Positions 8,354 to 17,697 of a DNA stretch of 64,000 bases are shown here, one piece after another. Every line of letters begins with the position of its first letter. Positions within the stretch are counted from its first letter, which is position 1. This stretch comes from Rhodanobacter soli (lineage in GTDB: Bacteria > Pseudomonadota > Gammaproteobacteria > Xanthomonadales > Rhodanobacteraceae): NCBI RefSeq assembly GCF_040548735.1, contig NZ_JBEPSD010000001.1, positions 186,001 through 250,000 of the forward strand, read 5' to 3'. Position numbers and translations under genes: made by a program. Below the pieces are notes generated by a model. That model did not search any database. It saw only the letters and a list, made by a program, of their open reading frames with translations, and was not told where the DNA came from.

Positions 8354-9133
8354 TCAATGCTGCGTGCGCAACCACAGCTCCGCGCGCTCCAGGTCGGTTT
8401 CGGTGTCGATGCCCGGCGGGAACGGCTCCGGAGTCAGCCGCACCGCGATCGCGTGGCCGTGCTCCAGCACGCGCAGCTGCTCCAGCGATTCGGTCTGTTC
8501 CAGCGGGGTACGCGGCAAACGGCTGTAGCGGTCCAGGAAGCCGGCCCGGTACGCATAGATGCCGATGTGCCGCAGGAACGGCGAGCCGGATGGCAGCGCG
8601 TTGCGGTCGGCGGCGAACGCATCGCGCGCCCACGGCAACGGCGCCCGGCTGAAATACAGCGCGCGGCCGTCGGCGGCACGCACCAGCTTCACCACGTTCG
8701 GGTCGAACAGTTCCTCGGCGTCGATGATCGGCGTGGCCAGGGTCGCCATCGGCGCGTCGTCGCCGGCCAGTGCCTGTGCCACCGCGCGGATGCCGGCGGC
8801 GGGCGCAAACGGTTCGTCGCCCTGCAGGTTCACCACGATGCTGTCGTCGGCCCAGCCATAGTGCTGCGCGCACTCGGCCAGGCGGTCGCTGCCCGAGGCG
8901 TGATCGTTGCGGGTCATGCAGACGTCCACGCCGTGCTGCCCGGCCAGTGCATCGGCGATGCGCGGGTCATCCACCGCCACCACCACCTGGCTGGCGCCGG
9001 CCTGCAGGGCGCGCTGTGCCACGCGCACCACCATCGGCACGCCGTCGATCGCGCGCAGCGGCTTGGCCGGCAGGCGGGTCGAGCCGTAACGGGCGGGAAT
9101 GGCGACGATGAATGGAGGTACGACATTGGACAT
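8354..9133 (-). CDS. kdsB: 3-deoxy-manno-octulosonate cytidylyltransferase
   Basis: A cytosolic enzyme that activates Kdo as CMP-Kdo for lipopolysaccharide inner-core synthesis. The 259-residue protein begins [26 protein letters not shown], the family N-terminus carrying the nucleotide-binding PARYxSTRLPxKPL motif. NLQGDEPF and [10 protein letters not shown] are also typical. The ATG at 9133 is chosen; a TTG at 9148 would add five residues. It lies between aroA and uvrC on the same strand, 62 bp after aroA, and is probably cotranscribed with the serC-pheA-aroA block. Confidence 0.96.
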   Translation of the reverse strand: MSNVVPPFIVAIPARYGSTRLPAKPLRAIDGVPMVVRVAQRALQAGASQVVVAVDDPRIADALAGQHGVDVCMTRNDHASGSDRLAECAQHYGWADDSIVVNLQGDEPFAPAAGIRAVAQALAGDDAPMATLATPIIDAEELFDPNVVKLVRAADGRALYFSRAPLPWARDAFAADRNALPSGSPFLRHIGIYAYRAGFLDRYSRLPRTPLEQTESLEQLRVLEHGHAIAVRLTPEPFPPGIDTETDLERAELWLRTQH

Positions 9134-9195
9134 GAGGACGATCTTCAACCAGGAGGCAAGCCTTGCCGCAACGATACATGCACGGCGCGAACAGT

Positions 9196-10506
9196 TCAGC
9201 CCGCGCCGCGCAGCGCGAAGCCGCAGCCGTTGGCCAGCTCCAGGAAGCCGGGAAACGACGTGGCGACATGACTGCAGTCATTGACCCGCACCGGATCGGT
9301 GGCGACCAGTCCGGCCACCGCGAAACTCATCGCGATGCGATGGTCGAGATGGCTTTCCACCGTGCCGCCGCCGAGCCGGCCGCCATGGATGATCGCGCCG
9401 TCCGGTGTTTCCTCGATCGCCGCGCCGAGCGTGCGCAGGCCGCTGGCCATCGTGGCGATGCGGTCGGATTCCTTCACCCGCAATTCGGCCGCGCCGCGGA
9501 TGACCGTCGTGCCGCTGGCCACCGCGGCGGCGATAAACAGCGCGGGAAACTCGTCGATCATGTCCGGCACCAGCGCCTCGGGCAGCTCGACGCCATGCAG
9601 CGGCGCGTGGCGCACCACGAGATCGCCCACCGGCTCGCCGCCAGCCTCGCGCTCCTGCTCGACCGTGATGTCCGCACCCATCAGGCGCAGCGCCTGCAGC
9701 AGGCCGGTGCGGCGCGGGTTGAGGCCCACGGCCGGCAGGCGCAATTCGGAGCCCGGCACGATGCTGGCGGCGACCAGGAAGAATGCGGCCGAGGAAAAAT
9801 CGGCCGGCACCTCGACGTCGGTGGCATGCAGCGCGTGGCCGCCCTCGAGTTTCGCGCGGCCCGGTGCGAACGCGATCGGCCAGCCGAACGCGGCCAGCAT
9901 GCGCTCGGTGTAGTCGCGGGTCGGGTGCGGTTCGATGACTTCGGTTTCACCGGCGGCGTACAGGCCGGCCAGCAGCAGCGCGGACTTCACCTGTGCGCTG
10001 GCCACCGGCAGTTCGTAGCGGATGCCTTGCAGCAGCTGGCCGCCATGCACGTGCAGCGGCGGCAGGCCGTCATGCGTGTCGATGCGCGCGCCCATCAGGT
10101 CCAGCGGATCGGTCACCCGGCGCATCGGCCGTTTCGACAGCGAGGCGTCGCCGACCAGGATGCTGTCGAACGACTGCCCGGCCAGCAGGCCGGTCAGCAG
10201 GCGCATGCCGGTGCCGGCATTGCCGCAATCCAGCGATTGCGCCGCGCCGCGCAGGCCGTGCAGGCCCACGCCATGCACCACGCGCTCGCCGGCCGACGGT
10301 GTGTCGATGCGCACGCCGAGCTGCGCCAGCACGGCGGCGGTGGCGCGGGTGTCCTCGCCTTCGAGGAAGCCGCGGATGCGCGACTCTCCCTCGGCGATCG
10401 CGGCCAGCATCAGCGCGCGATGCGAGACCGACTTGTCGCCGGGAACGCGCACGCTGCCGTGCAGCGGCCGACCCGGCCGGCTGCTCCAGTCCAGGCGAGC
10501 GTTCAA
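9196..10506 (-). CDS. aroA: 3-phosphoshikimate 1-carboxyvinyltransferase (EPSP synthase)
   Basis: Sixth step of the shikimate pathway: shikimate-3-phosphate plus phosphoenolpyruvate gives EPSP. Typical segments are [16 protein letters not shown] near the N-terminus, [18 protein letters not shown], and the C-terminal [14 protein letters not shown] and [15 protein letters not shown]. No ATG sits at the right place. The protein aligns from [17 protein letters not shown], which needs a TTG start at 10506. That TTG overlaps the pheA stop as TTGA, implying translational coupling. The product is 436 residues, normal for the family. The same frame stays open upstream to 11064, but that part is a shadow of pheA. 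Confidence 0.95.
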   Translation of the reverse strand: MNARLDWSSRPGRPLHGSVRVPGDKSVSHRALMLAAIAEGESRIRGFLEGEDTRATAAVLAQLGVRIDTPSAGERVVHGVGLHGLRGAAQSLDCGNAGTGMRLLTGLLAGQSFDSILVGDASLSKRPMRRVTDPLDLMGARIDTHDGLPPLHVHGGQLLQGIRYELPVASAQVKSALLLAGLYAAGETEVIEPHPTRDYTERMLAAFGWPIAFAPGRAKLEGGHALHATDVEVPADFSSAAFFLVAASIVPGSELRLPAVGLNPRRTGLLQALRLMGADITVEQEREAGGEPVGDLVVRHAPLHGVELPEALVPDMIDEFPALFIAAAVASGTTVIRGAAELRVKESDRIATMASGLRTLGAAIEETPDGAIIHGGRLGGGTVESHLDHRIAMSFAVAGLVATDPVRVNDCSHVATSFPGFLELANGCGFALRGAG

Positions 10507-11591
10507 GGCAAGGCCACCGGGTAGGAGCCCAGCACGCGGATGGTGGCGGCCGATGCGCCGATGTCGTGCACCGCCGCCTGCAACGCCTCGCCGTCGATAT
10601 GGCCGGAGACGTCGATGAAGAACGCGTATTGCCACTTGCCGGTATGCGCCGGCCGCGACTCGATGCGGTTCAGGCTGATGCCGTGCTTCGCGAACGGGCT
10701 GAGCACGTCGTACAACGCACCCGGCTTGTCGTTGACGGTGATCAGCAGCGAGGTGCGGTCGTTGCCCGACGGCGGGAACAGCGAACGGCCGATCACCAGG
10801 AAGCGCGTGGTGTTGTCGGCGCGATCCTCGATGCCCTTGGCCACGGTCTTCAGGCCGTAGACCTTGCCCGCCGTTTCGCCGGCGATCGCCGCCGCGTCGT
10901 CGGCGTGCCGGGCCAGTCGGGCGGCTTCGGCATTGCTGCCCACCGCGACGCATTCCACGTCGGGCAGGTTGATGCGCAGCCAGGTCTTGCACTGCTGCAG
11001 CGACTGCGCGTGCGCGTAGACACGGCGCACGTCCTCCAGTTGGCCGGTCAGCGAGTGCAGGCACTGGTGCACGCGCAACTCCACTTCACCGCAGATGGTC
11101 GCCTCGGAGGTGAGGAACATGTCCAGGGTGACCTGGATCATGCCCTGGCCGGAGTTCTCCACCGGCACCACGCCGAAGTCGGCATGCCCGGCGGCGACTT
11201 CCTGGAACACTTCCTCGATGCTGCCCAGCGGCAGCCCGTAGGCGGCATGGCCGAAATGCTTGCGCACGGCCTGCTCGCTGAAGGTGCCTTCCGGCCCCAG
11301 GAAGCCGATCTTCAGCGGATCCTCCTGCGCGAGGCAGGACGACATGATCTCGCGGAACAGCCGCACCATCTCGGCGTCGGACAGCGGGCCCTGGTTGCGG
11401 TCCACCACCATGCGCAGCACGTGGGCCTCGCGCTCGGGACGGTAATAGTCGATCGCGGAAAGCCCCTCCCCCTTCACCTTCGCCACCGTCCGCGCGTGGT
11501 TCGCGCGTTCGGAGATCAGCTGCTGGATCTGCCGGTCGATACTGTCGATGCGTTCGCGCATCTCGCTCAACGGTGTTTTCGGATCGGTCAT
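10503..11591 (-). CDS. pheA: Bifunctional chorismate mutase / prephenate dehydratase (P-protein)
   Basis: Converts chorismate to prephenate and then to phenylpyruvate for phenylalanine synthesis. An AroQ-type chorismate mutase domain occupies residues ~1-90 (MRERIDSIDRQIQQLISER). The prephenate dehydratase domain follows (FLGPEGTFSEQA, VVPVENSGQGMI, TRFLVIGR). A C-terminal ACT domain with the ESRP motif (NRIESRPAHTGKWQYAFFID) is the phenylalanine feedback site. Length is 362. It lies 75 bp downstream of serC and overlaps aroA by the TTGA junction. Confidence 0.97.
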   Translation of the reverse strand: MTDPKTPLSEMRERIDSIDRQIQQLISERANHARTVAKVKGEGLSAIDYYRPEREAHVLRMVVDRNQGPLSDAEMVRLFREIMSSCLAQEDPLKIGFLGPEGTFSEQAVRKHFGHAAYGLPLGSIEEVFQEVAAGHADFGVVPVENSGQGMIQVTLDMFLTSEATICGEVELRVHQCLHSLTGQLEDVRRVYAHAQSLQQCKTWLRINLPDVECVAVGSNAEAARLARHADDAAAIAGETAGKVYGLKTVAKGIEDRADNTTRFLVIGRSLFPPSGNDRTSLLITVNDKPGALYDVLSPFAKHGISLNRIESRPAHTGKWQYAFFIDVSGHIDGEALQAAVHDIGASAATIRVLGSYPVALP

Positions 11592-11666
11592 GCTTTGGCC
11601 GCCTGGATGGATAGAAGTCCAAATGATGAAGCGGCATCTTGCCTGAAAAATTCCGTCATTGCCCGC

Positions 11667-12764
11667 TCAGCCGTGCCGCTGCGCGAAATCCCGCATGAAC
11701 GCCACCAGCGCCTCGACGGCCTCCGGCGGCACAGCGTTGTACAGCGAGGCGCGCATGCCGCCGAGCGCCTTGTGGCCCTTCAGCGCCAGCAGGCCGGCCG
11801 CCTCGGACTCCTGCAGGAACGCGGCGTCCAGCGCAGCGTCGTGCAAGGTGAAGCGCACATTCATGCGCGAGCGTGCGGACAGCTCGATCGGGTTGCGGTA
11901 ATAGCCGCCGGAACCGTCGATGGCCCGGTACAGCAGCTCGGCCTTGGCTCGGTTGCGCTCGGCCATCGCGCCCAGCCCGCCCTGCGCCTTGAGCCACTCG
12001 AAGGTCAGCCCGGCCACGTACCAGCCCCAGGTGTTCGGCGTATTGAGCATCGAATCGGCGGCGGCGTGTTCGGCGTAGCGGAAGATCCGCGCCATCGGCC
12101 GACCGGCCCGCTGCAGCAGGTCGCGGCGGATGATCATCAGCACCAGGCCGGACGGACCGATGTTCTTCTGCGCACCTGCGTAGATCAGCCCGAAACGGCC
12201 GACGTCCAGCGGTTCGGACAGGATGTTCGAGGACATGTCCGCCACCAGCGGCGCCGCGCCGACCTCGGGCACCCCGTGGAACTCCACGCCGTGGATCGTC
12301 TCGTTCGGCGTGTAGTGCACGTAGGCGGCGTTCGGGTCGAGCTGCCAGCTGTCGCGCGGCGGCAGCTTCAGGTAGTCGTCCGCTTCGCCGCTGGCCGCCA
12401 CGTTCACCCGCACATAGGGTTTGGCTTCGCTGGCCGCCTTCGCGCTCCAGTGCCCGCTCACGATGTAGTCGGCGCTGTCGCCCTCGCCGGCCAGGTTCAT
12501 CGGGATCTGCGCGAAGTGCTGGGTGGCGCCGCCTTGCAGGAACAGCACGGCGTAGTCGGCCGGGACCTGCATCAACTCGCGCAGGTCGGCTTCTGCCTGG
12601 GCAGCCATCGCGATGAAGCGCTTGCCGCGGTGGGACTGCTCCATCACCGAGGCGCCGCTGCCGTTCCAGTCCAGCATGTCGCGCTGGGCGCGTTCGAGTA
12701 CCGCCTGCGGCAGCGCCGCCGGGCCGGCGCTGAAATTCCAGACTCTGCTCACGTGCGGCTGCAT
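11667..12764 (-). CDS. serC: Phosphoserine aminotransferase
   Basis: A PLP enzyme that makes 3-phosphoserine from 3-phosphohydroxypyruvate and glutamate; it also serves pyridoxal phosphate synthesis in many proteobacteria. The N-terminus RVWNFSAGPAALPQAVLE is typical. The PLP lysine lies in GLIYAGAQKNIGPSGL, and GGYYRNPIE near the C-terminus is also a family feature. Length is 365. Head of the serC-pheA-aroA-kdsB run on the minus strand. A GTG four codons inside the ATG at 12764 is an alternative start. Confidence 0.96.
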   Translation of the reverse strand: MQPHVSRVWNFSAGPAALPQAVLERAQRDMLDWNGSGASVMEQSHRGKRFIAMAAQAEADLRELMQVPADYAVLFLQGGATQHFAQIPMNLAGEGDSADYIVSGHWSAKAASEAKPYVRVNVAASGEADDYLKLPPRDSWQLDPNAAYVHYTPNETIHGVEFHGVPEVGAAPLVADMSSNILSEPLDVGRFGLIYAGAQKNIGPSGLVLMIIRRDLLQRAGRPMARIFRYAEHAAADSMLNTPNTWGWYVAGLTFEWLKAQGGLGAMAERNRAKAELLYRAIDGSGGYYRNPIELSARSRMNVRFTLHDAALDAAFLQESEAAGLLALKGHKALGGMRASLYNAVPPEAVEALVAFMRDFAQRHG

Positions 12765-12816
12765 CCTGTCGAAGGTATTCAGCGCATTATGGCGCGGCGC
12801 AGCATGGCGCGGTCAA

Positions 12817-12862
12817 CCCTCGGCGCGTGCCCTCGGCGCGTGCCCTCAGCGCGTGCCCTCAG
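12817..12862. repeat. 13-nt tandem repeat across a stop codon
   Basis: Three and a half copies of a 13-nt unit (CCCTCGGCGCGTG, with the third copy carrying one A for G) begin at 12817, 12830, 12843 and 12856. The last partial copy covers the stop codon of the FHA-like gene (12859-12861), and the array fills much of the gap to serC. Confidence 0.8.
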
Positions 12863-13626
12863 AAACGGATCAGCAGCACCAGTGCGATGCCCAGAGCCAG
12901 CACGGCGGCGGTGACGATCAGCCACCACACTTCGCCGCTCGGGCCGGCAGCGTCTTCCGGCAGCTGTGGCGGCAACGGTTCGGCCATCACGATTTCCGGC
13001 TCTGGCTCCATGCCCGGCCCGTCGACCACGAAGCGGTGCATCGCCACGCCGAGCTGGTCGCCGGGCTGCAAGGCCAGCTTCTGCACCGCCACGCCGTTGA
13101 CCCGCAGCGGGTGGCGTTCGCACGACTGGGTGGTTTCCAGCCATAGCTGGCCGCCCTCCCAGAAGATCCGCAGCGCCACGATGTCGCCCTGCGGCAGCTC
13201 CAGCGGGCAGTCGCCGTGCGGACCGAACGTCAGACTGTCCTGCAACGGCAGCACCCGTCCGGAGAGCGGGCCGGCCACGGCACGCAAGGCCACCGTGCAG
13301 CGTCCCTGTTCGGATACGTTCAGCGGCGGGCGCCGGGCTGGGTCCTCGTCGGCACGCAGCAACAAACGGCAGTCGCCCACGCTGACCACGTCGCCGGCGC
13401 GCAACAAGGCGCGTTCGCGCACCGGCCGCGCGTTGACGTGGATGCGGTCGGCCGACGGCAGCACCTGCAGCACCCAGCCGCGGCGATCCTGCTGGATGCG
13501 CAAGTGATGCGGCGCCGCCTGGCTGGCAGCCAGCACCAGGTCGTTGTCGGGCGCGCTGCCGATGCGCAACTGCGTCTGCGCCCAATGGAAATCCTCACGG
13601 GCCGCATTGGGAAATTCGATACGCAT
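12859..13626 (-). CDS. FHA-like domain protein with C-terminal membrane anchor
   Basis: A 255-residue protein starting MRIEFPNAARED. It appears to hold two forkhead-associated-like regions: ~1-100 (LRIGSAPDNDLVLAA, HHLRIQQDRRGWVL, VNARPVRERALLRAGDVV) and ~115-200 (LTFGPHGDCPLELPQ, LRVNGVAVQKLALQPGD). A Pro/Glu linker and a single hydrophobic helix (VWWLIVTAAVLALGIALVLL) end the protein. FHA domains bind phosphothreonine peptides. The second region is weak and may not bind. The ATG at 13626 is chosen because upstream sequence in the same frame loses domain character. It is upstream of serC and probably a separate unit. Partner and role are unknown. Confidence 0.72.
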   Translation of the reverse strand: MRIEFPNAAREDFHWAQTQLRIGSAPDNDLVLAASQAAPHHLRIQQDRRGWVLQVLPSADRIHVNARPVRERALLRAGDVVSVGDCRLLLRADEDPARRPPLNVSEQGRCTVALRAVAGPLSGRVLPLQDSLTFGPHGDCPLELPQGDIVALRIFWEGGQLWLETTQSCERHPLRVNGVAVQKLALQPGDQLGVAMHRFVVDGPGMEPEPEIVMAEPLPPQLPEDAAGPSGEVWWLIVTAAVLALGIALVLLIRF

Positions 13627-13707
13627 GAATGAACCGGTCGATGGACCGCGAAACTCTAGCATGCGGCCACATGGCATTAAGATGAGGCCTTTAGCCCGGA
13701 ACCTGCC

Positions 13708-13983
13708 ATGCCCAAGATCGATATCCGCCGCCCGCACCAGTTGTCGATCGCCGAAGCCCGCGCCGTGGTCGACCAGGTTGCCGCGCGCATGCGCGAGAAA
13801 TTCGGCATGGACGGGCGCTGGCAGGACGACACCTTGCTGTTTTCCCGCCCCGGCGTCAGCGGCTCGATCGCCGTCGGCAGCGACGCGATCCAGGTCAAGG
13901 CCGAACTGGGTCTGATGCTGGCGCCGCTGAAAGGCATGGTCGAGCAGGAAATCCGGCGCAAGCTGGACGAGCATTTCACCTGA
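13708..13983 (+). CDS. Polyhydroxyalkanoic acid system (PHA granule-region) family protein
   Basis: A 91-residue protein matching the small PHA_gran_rgn family by its N-terminal KIDIRRPHQLSIAEARAVVDQVAARM and the GSIAVGSDAIQVKAELGLMLAPLKGMVEQEI stretch, which ends in an amphipathic helix. The family is named for linkage to PHA granule genes in some bacteria, but many members occur without PHA synthase and no biochemical role is known. No PHA genes are visible here. It precedes infA on the same strand with a 107-bp gap. Confidence 0.75.
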   Translation: MPKIDIRRPHQLSIAEARAVVDQVAARMREKFGMDGRWQDDTLLFSRPGVSGSIAVGSDAIQVKAELGLMLAPLKGMVEQEIRRKLDEHFT

Positions 13984-14090
13984 CCGCGGGCTGGTCGAGC
14001 CCGTGGTGATGATTCTTTAACCAAACACGCATCCGTGGCATAATCGTCGGCTTACGCAGCCATGACGGCTGTGCGTGAACCCCGGAACAC

Positions 14091-14309
14091 ATGGCCAAAG
14101 ACGACGTCATCGAAATGGAAGGCACGGTCCAGGAGACCTTGCCGAACACCATGTTTCGTGTGCAACTGGAGAACGGGCACGTGATCATCGCCCACATCTC
14201 CGGCCGCATGCGCAAGCACTACATCCGCATCCTTACCGGCGACAAGGTCAAGATCGAAATGACCCCGTACGACCTGAGCAAGGGACGCATCACGTACCGC
14301 ATGAAGTAA
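14091..14309 (+). CDS. infA: Translation initiation factor IF-1
   Basis: A 72-residue S1/OB-fold protein ([52 protein letters not shown]) nearly identical to E. coli IF-1. It binds the ribosomal A site during initiation. It is monocistronic here and convergent with clpA, the order clpS-clpA-infA being common in gammaproteobacteria. Confidence 0.98.
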   Translation: MAKDDVIEMEGTVQETLPNTMFRVQLENGHVIIAHISGRMRKHYIRILTGDKVKIEMTPYDLSKGRITYRMK

Positions 14310-14380
14310 GTGCGGCGGCGTGGGGGCTGTCGCGCCTGCGCGCAGCGCTCCACACACGGGATGGTGGTGCCAGACATGAC

Positions 14381-14409
14381 AAAGGCGGCGCAATGCGCCG
14401 CCTTTGCTT
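14381..14409. terminator. Terminator between infA and clpA
   Basis: An 11-bp perfect stem AAAGGCGGCGC/GCGCCGCCTTT (14381-14391/14395-14405) has a 3-nt loop, followed by GCTTTG on the plus strand and TTTG-type sequence on the minus strand. It lies between convergent infA and clpA and can serve both. Confidence 0.75.
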
Positions 14410-14424
14410 TGCCCGGCGTTCGGC

Positions 14425-16695
14425 TTATTCGACCACGGCCGGCAGCTTCTCGGCCGCCTTGCAGTCGACCTTCAACTCGCCATCCACCACGCTCAGGCGG
14501 ACCACGCCACCCTCGGCCAGCTTGCCGAACAGCAACTCGTCGGCCAGCGCGCGCTTCACCTTCTCCTGGATCACCCGCGCCATTGGCCGTGCGCCCATCT
14601 GCGGGTCGAAGCCGTGCTCGGCCAGCCAGCGGCGGGCATCGGCGTCCACGTCCAGGCTCACCCGCTTCTCGGTCAACTGGCTTTCCAGCTCGATCAGGAA
14701 CTTGTCGACCACGCGCAGGATGTGCTCGAAGTCGAGCGCGGCGAACTGGATGATCGCGTCCAGCCGGTTGCGGAACTCCGGCGTGAAGATGCGGCGGATC
14801 ACTTCCATCGCGTCCGACTCGTGCTTCTGCTCGACGAAGCCCATGCTGCGCCGCGCGGCGATCGCCGCACCCGCGTTGGTGGTCATCACCACCACCACGT
14901 TCTTGAAGTTCGCCTCGCGGCCGTTGGTGTCGGTCAGCACGCCGCGGTCCATCACCTGCAGCAGGATGTTGAACACGTCCGGGTGCGCCTTCTCGATCTC
15001 ATCCAGCAGCAGCACCGCGTGCGGATGCTTGGTCACCGCCTCGGTCAGCAGGCCACCCTGGTCGAAACCGACGTAGCCCGGGGGCGCGCCGACCAGCCGC
15101 GACACCGAGTGGCTTTCCATGTACTCGGACATGTCGAAGCGGATCATCTCGATGCCTAGCTGCATCGCCAGCTGCTTGGTCACCTCGGTCTTGCCCACAC
15201 CGGTGGGACCGGCCAGCAGGAAGCAGCCGATCGGCTTGGACGGGTCGGCCAGGCCCGAGCGGGCCATCTTGATCGACGCGGCCAGCGCCTCGATCGCCGG
15301 GTCCTGGCCGAACACCACCATCTTCAGGTTGCGCTCGAGGTTGCGCAGCACGTCGCGATCGGACGCCGACACCTGCTTCGCCGGAATCCGCGCCATCTTG
15401 GCCACGATGTACTCGACCTCGCCCACGTCAACCTTGCCGGTGCGCTGATCCAGCGGCAGCAGCCGCTGGCGCGCACCCGCCTCGTCGATCACGTCGATCG
15501 CCTTGTCCGGCAGCAGCCGGTCGGGGATGTGTTTCACCGACAGGTCCACCGCCGCCTTCAGCGCCTCGTTGGTATACGCCACGTGGTGGTGTTCCTCGAA
15601 GCGCGAGCGCAGGCCCTTGAGGATCTCGATGCTGTCGGCCACGGTCGGCTCGACCACGTCGATCTTCTGGAAACGGCGGGCCAGCGCGCGGTCCTTCTCG
15701 AACACGCCGCGGTATTCCTGGAACGTGGTCGAACCGATGCAGCGCAGCTCGCCGGAAGCCAGCATCGGCTTGATCAGGTTCGACGCGTCCATGGTGCCGC
15801 CCGAGGCCGAGCCGGCGCCGATGATGGTGTGGATCTCGTCGATGAACAGGATCGCGCCGGGTTGCTTCTTCAGTTGCGCGATCACGCCCTTCAGGCGCTT
15901 CTCGAAGTCGCCGCGGTACTTGGTGCCGGCCACCAGCGCGCCGAGGTCCAGCGACCAAATCGTGGCGTCCTCCAGCACCTCGGGCACTTCGCCATCGACG
16001 ATGCGCTTGGCCAGGCCTTCGGCGAGCGCGGTCTTGCCCACGCCCGCCTCGCCCACGTACAGCGGGTTGTTCTTGCGCCGGCGGCACAGCACCTGGATGG
16101 TGCGCTCGATCTCGTCGGTGCGGCCGATCAGCGGGTCGATCTTGCCTTCCAGCGCCAGCTCGTTGAGGTTGCTGGCGAACTCGTGCAACGGGTTGCCCTT
16201 CGGCTCGCCGCCCTCCTCGCCTTCACGCTCGCCGCCGGACACGCCCGCGGCGGACTCGTCGCCGATCTTGGCGATGCCGTGCGAAATGTAATTGACCACG
16301 TCGAGCCGGGTGATTTCCTGCTGGTGCATGAAATACACCGCGTGCGAATCCTTCTCGCCGAAGATCGCCACCAGCACGTTCGCGCCGGTGACTTCCTTCC
16401 GGCCGGAGGATTGCACGTGATACACCGCGCGCTGCAGCACGCGCTGGAAGCCCAGCGTGGGTTGCGTATCGCGCTCGTCGCCGGGCGGCAGCACCGGCAC
16501 GGTCTCGTTGATGATGCGTTCCAGGTCGGCCGACAGCCGCGGCAGGTCCACGCCGCAGGCGCGCAAGGCCCCCAGCGCCGACTGGTTTTCGGTCAGCGCG
16601 AGCAGCAGGTGCTCTACCGTCATGAATTCATGGCGCTGTTCGCGGGCCTGCTTGTAGCAATGGCCGATGGTGACTTCCAGATCCTTGCTGAACAT
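14425..16695 (-). CDS. clpA: ATP-dependent Clp protease ATP-binding subunit ClpA
   Basis: A 756-residue AAA+ unfoldase that feeds substrates to ClpP. The N-domain (MFSKDLEVTIGHCYKQAREQ) binds ClpS. Two AAA+ modules follow with Walker A motifs GEAGVGKTALAEG and GPTGVGKTEVTKQ, and Walker B motifs ILFIDEIHT and VLLLDEIEKAHPD. The ClpP-binding loop is expected in the second module. An acidic insert rich in Glu/Gly (EREGEEGGE) joins the N-domain to D1. It lies 66 bp downstream of clpS in the usual order. Confidence 0.97.
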   Translation of the reverse strand: MFSKDLEVTIGHCYKQAREQRHEFMTVEHLLLALTENQSALGALRACGVDLPRLSADLERIINETVPVLPPGDERDTQPTLGFQRVLQRAVYHVQSSGRKEVTGANVLVAIFGEKDSHAVYFMHQQEITRLDVVNYISHGIAKIGDESAAGVSGGEREGEEGGEPKGNPLHEFASNLNELALEGKIDPLIGRTDEIERTIQVLCRRRKNNPLYVGEAGVGKTALAEGLAKRIVDGEVPEVLEDATIWSLDLGALVAGTKYRGDFEKRLKGVIAQLKKQPGAILFIDEIHTIIGAGSASGGTMDASNLIKPMLASGELRCIGSTTFQEYRGVFEKDRALARRFQKIDVVEPTVADSIEILKGLRSRFEEHHHVAYTNEALKAAVDLSVKHIPDRLLPDKAIDVIDEAGARQRLLPLDQRTGKVDVGEVEYIVAKMARIPAKQVSASDRDVLRNLERNLKMVVFGQDPAIEALAASIKMARSGLADPSKPIGCFLLAGPTGVGKTEVTKQLAMQLGIEMIRFDMSEYMESHSVSRLVGAPPGYVGFDQGGLLTEAVTKHPHAVLLLDEIEKAHPDVFNILLQVMDRGVLTDTNGREANFKNVVVVMTTNAGAAIAARRSMGFVEQKHESDAMEVIRRIFTPEFRNRLDAIIQFAALDFEHILRVVDKFLIELESQLTEKRVSLDVDADARRWLAEHGFDPQMGARPMARVIQEKVKRALADELLFGKLAEGGVVRLSVVDGELKVDCKAAEKLPAVVE

Positions 16696-16761
16696 TCGGA
16701 TCGTCTCCGCTTTGCATTGTGAGCGGCCTTCAACGCCGCAATGGGCACAAAATGGGGTCGC

Positions 16762-17088
16762 TCAGAGCTTTTCCATAGTGCACAACAACGGGTGCTGATG
16801 GGAACGTGAATATTCGTTGACGTGGGTTACCTTGGTTTCGGCCACTTCGCGGGTAAAAACGCCGCAGACGCCCCGCCCGCGGGTGTGTACGTGCAACATC
16901 ACCTGCACCGCCTGCTCCTGGTCCAGGTTGAAGAAGGTGCGCAACACCTCGACGACGAAGTCCATCGGGGTAAAGTCGTCGTTCAGCAGCAGCACCTGGA
17001 ACAGCGGTGGTCGCGCCACCTCGGGCTTCGCGGTTTCCAGCGCCAGGCCGCGGCCGCTGTCTTGCTCATGTTCGGGTTCGTGGGCCAT
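16762..17088 (-). CDS. clpS: ATP-dependent Clp protease adaptor ClpS
   Basis: A 108-residue N-recognin adaptor that delivers N-degron substrates to ClpA. Core motifs are [20 protein letters not shown] and [20 protein letters not shown]. The first ~30 residues are a variable acidic extension. The ATG at 17088 starts the family-like N-terminus ([10 protein letters not shown]); the frame continues upstream but overlaps the divergent nudJ gene. It is upstream of clpA and divergent from nudJ. Confidence 0.95.
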   Translation of the reverse strand: MAHEPEHEQDSGRGLALETAKPEVARPPLFQVLLLNDDFTPMDFVVEVLRTFFNLDQEQAVQVMLHVHTRGRGVCGVFTREVAETKVTHVNEYSRSHQHPLLCTMEKL

Positions 17089-17178
17089 GGTTTCTTGGGG
17101 TGTGATCTCTGATCCGAAGTATACGCCGCGGTGCCGCTTCCACTCCCGCAACGGTGTGACAAGGGAGGTGATGGCACA

Positions 17179-17697
17179 ATGGCGGCTTTTCCAGCCCCCG
17201 CCCACCGCACCATGGCCGATTCCACCACTCCCGCCGAGATCTGGCGCCCGCACGTCACCGTCGCCTGCGTGGTGGCCGATGGCGAGCGGTATCTGATGGT
17301 GGAAGAAGAGGTCAACGGCCGGCTTGTCTACAACCAGCCGGCCGGCCACCTGGACGACGGCGAAAGCCTCGCTGCGGCGGCCCTGCGCGAAACGCTGGAG
17401 GAAACCGGCTGGACGGTGGAACTGCGGCACCTGATCGGCGTGCACCAGTGGCGCAGCACCGAGCACGGCGACGCGGTGGTCCGCTTCAGCTTCGCCGCCC
17501 GTGCGCTGAGCCACGACCCGGATCGTCCGCTGGATACCGACATCCGCCGCGCCCTATGGCTCACCCGCACCGAGATCGCCGCGCTGGGCGATCGCCTGCG
17601 CAGCCCGATGATCCTGCAGAGCATCGACCTGTGGCTGGGCGGACAGCGGCTGCCGCTGGATATTCTGAGTCATCTACCTGAAGGCGGCACGCCATGA
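17179..17697 (+). CDS. nudJ: NUDIX hydrolase, NudJ-type phosphatase
   Basis: The protein contains a perfect NUDIX box, [20 protein letters not shown] followed by TGW. The flanking [20 protein letters not shown] and YNQPAGH match E. coli NudJ, which dephosphorylates HMP-PP and nucleoside di/triphosphates. The ATG at 17179 has GGGAGGTG (17163-17170) 8 nt upstream and gives 172 residues. The ATG at 17212 ([16 protein letters not shown]) would fit the family N-terminus better but has no clear Shine-Dalgarno. The stop overlaps the mnmA start as ATGA. The nudJ-mnmA-hflD order is the same as in E. coli. Confidence 0.88.
   Translation: MAAFPAPAHRTMADSTTPAEIWRPHVTVACVVADGERYLMVEEEVNGRLVYNQPAGHLDDGESLAAAALRETLEETGWTVELRHLIGVHQWRSTEHGDAVVRFSFAARALSHDPDRPLDTDIRRALWLTRTEIAALGDRLRSPMILQSIDLWLGGQRLPLDILSHLPEGGTP

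Noticed and set aside
13627..13974. Upstream extension of the FHA-like gene
   Set aside because: It would run antisense through the PHA granule-region gene, whose protein is recognisable, and has no FHA character.
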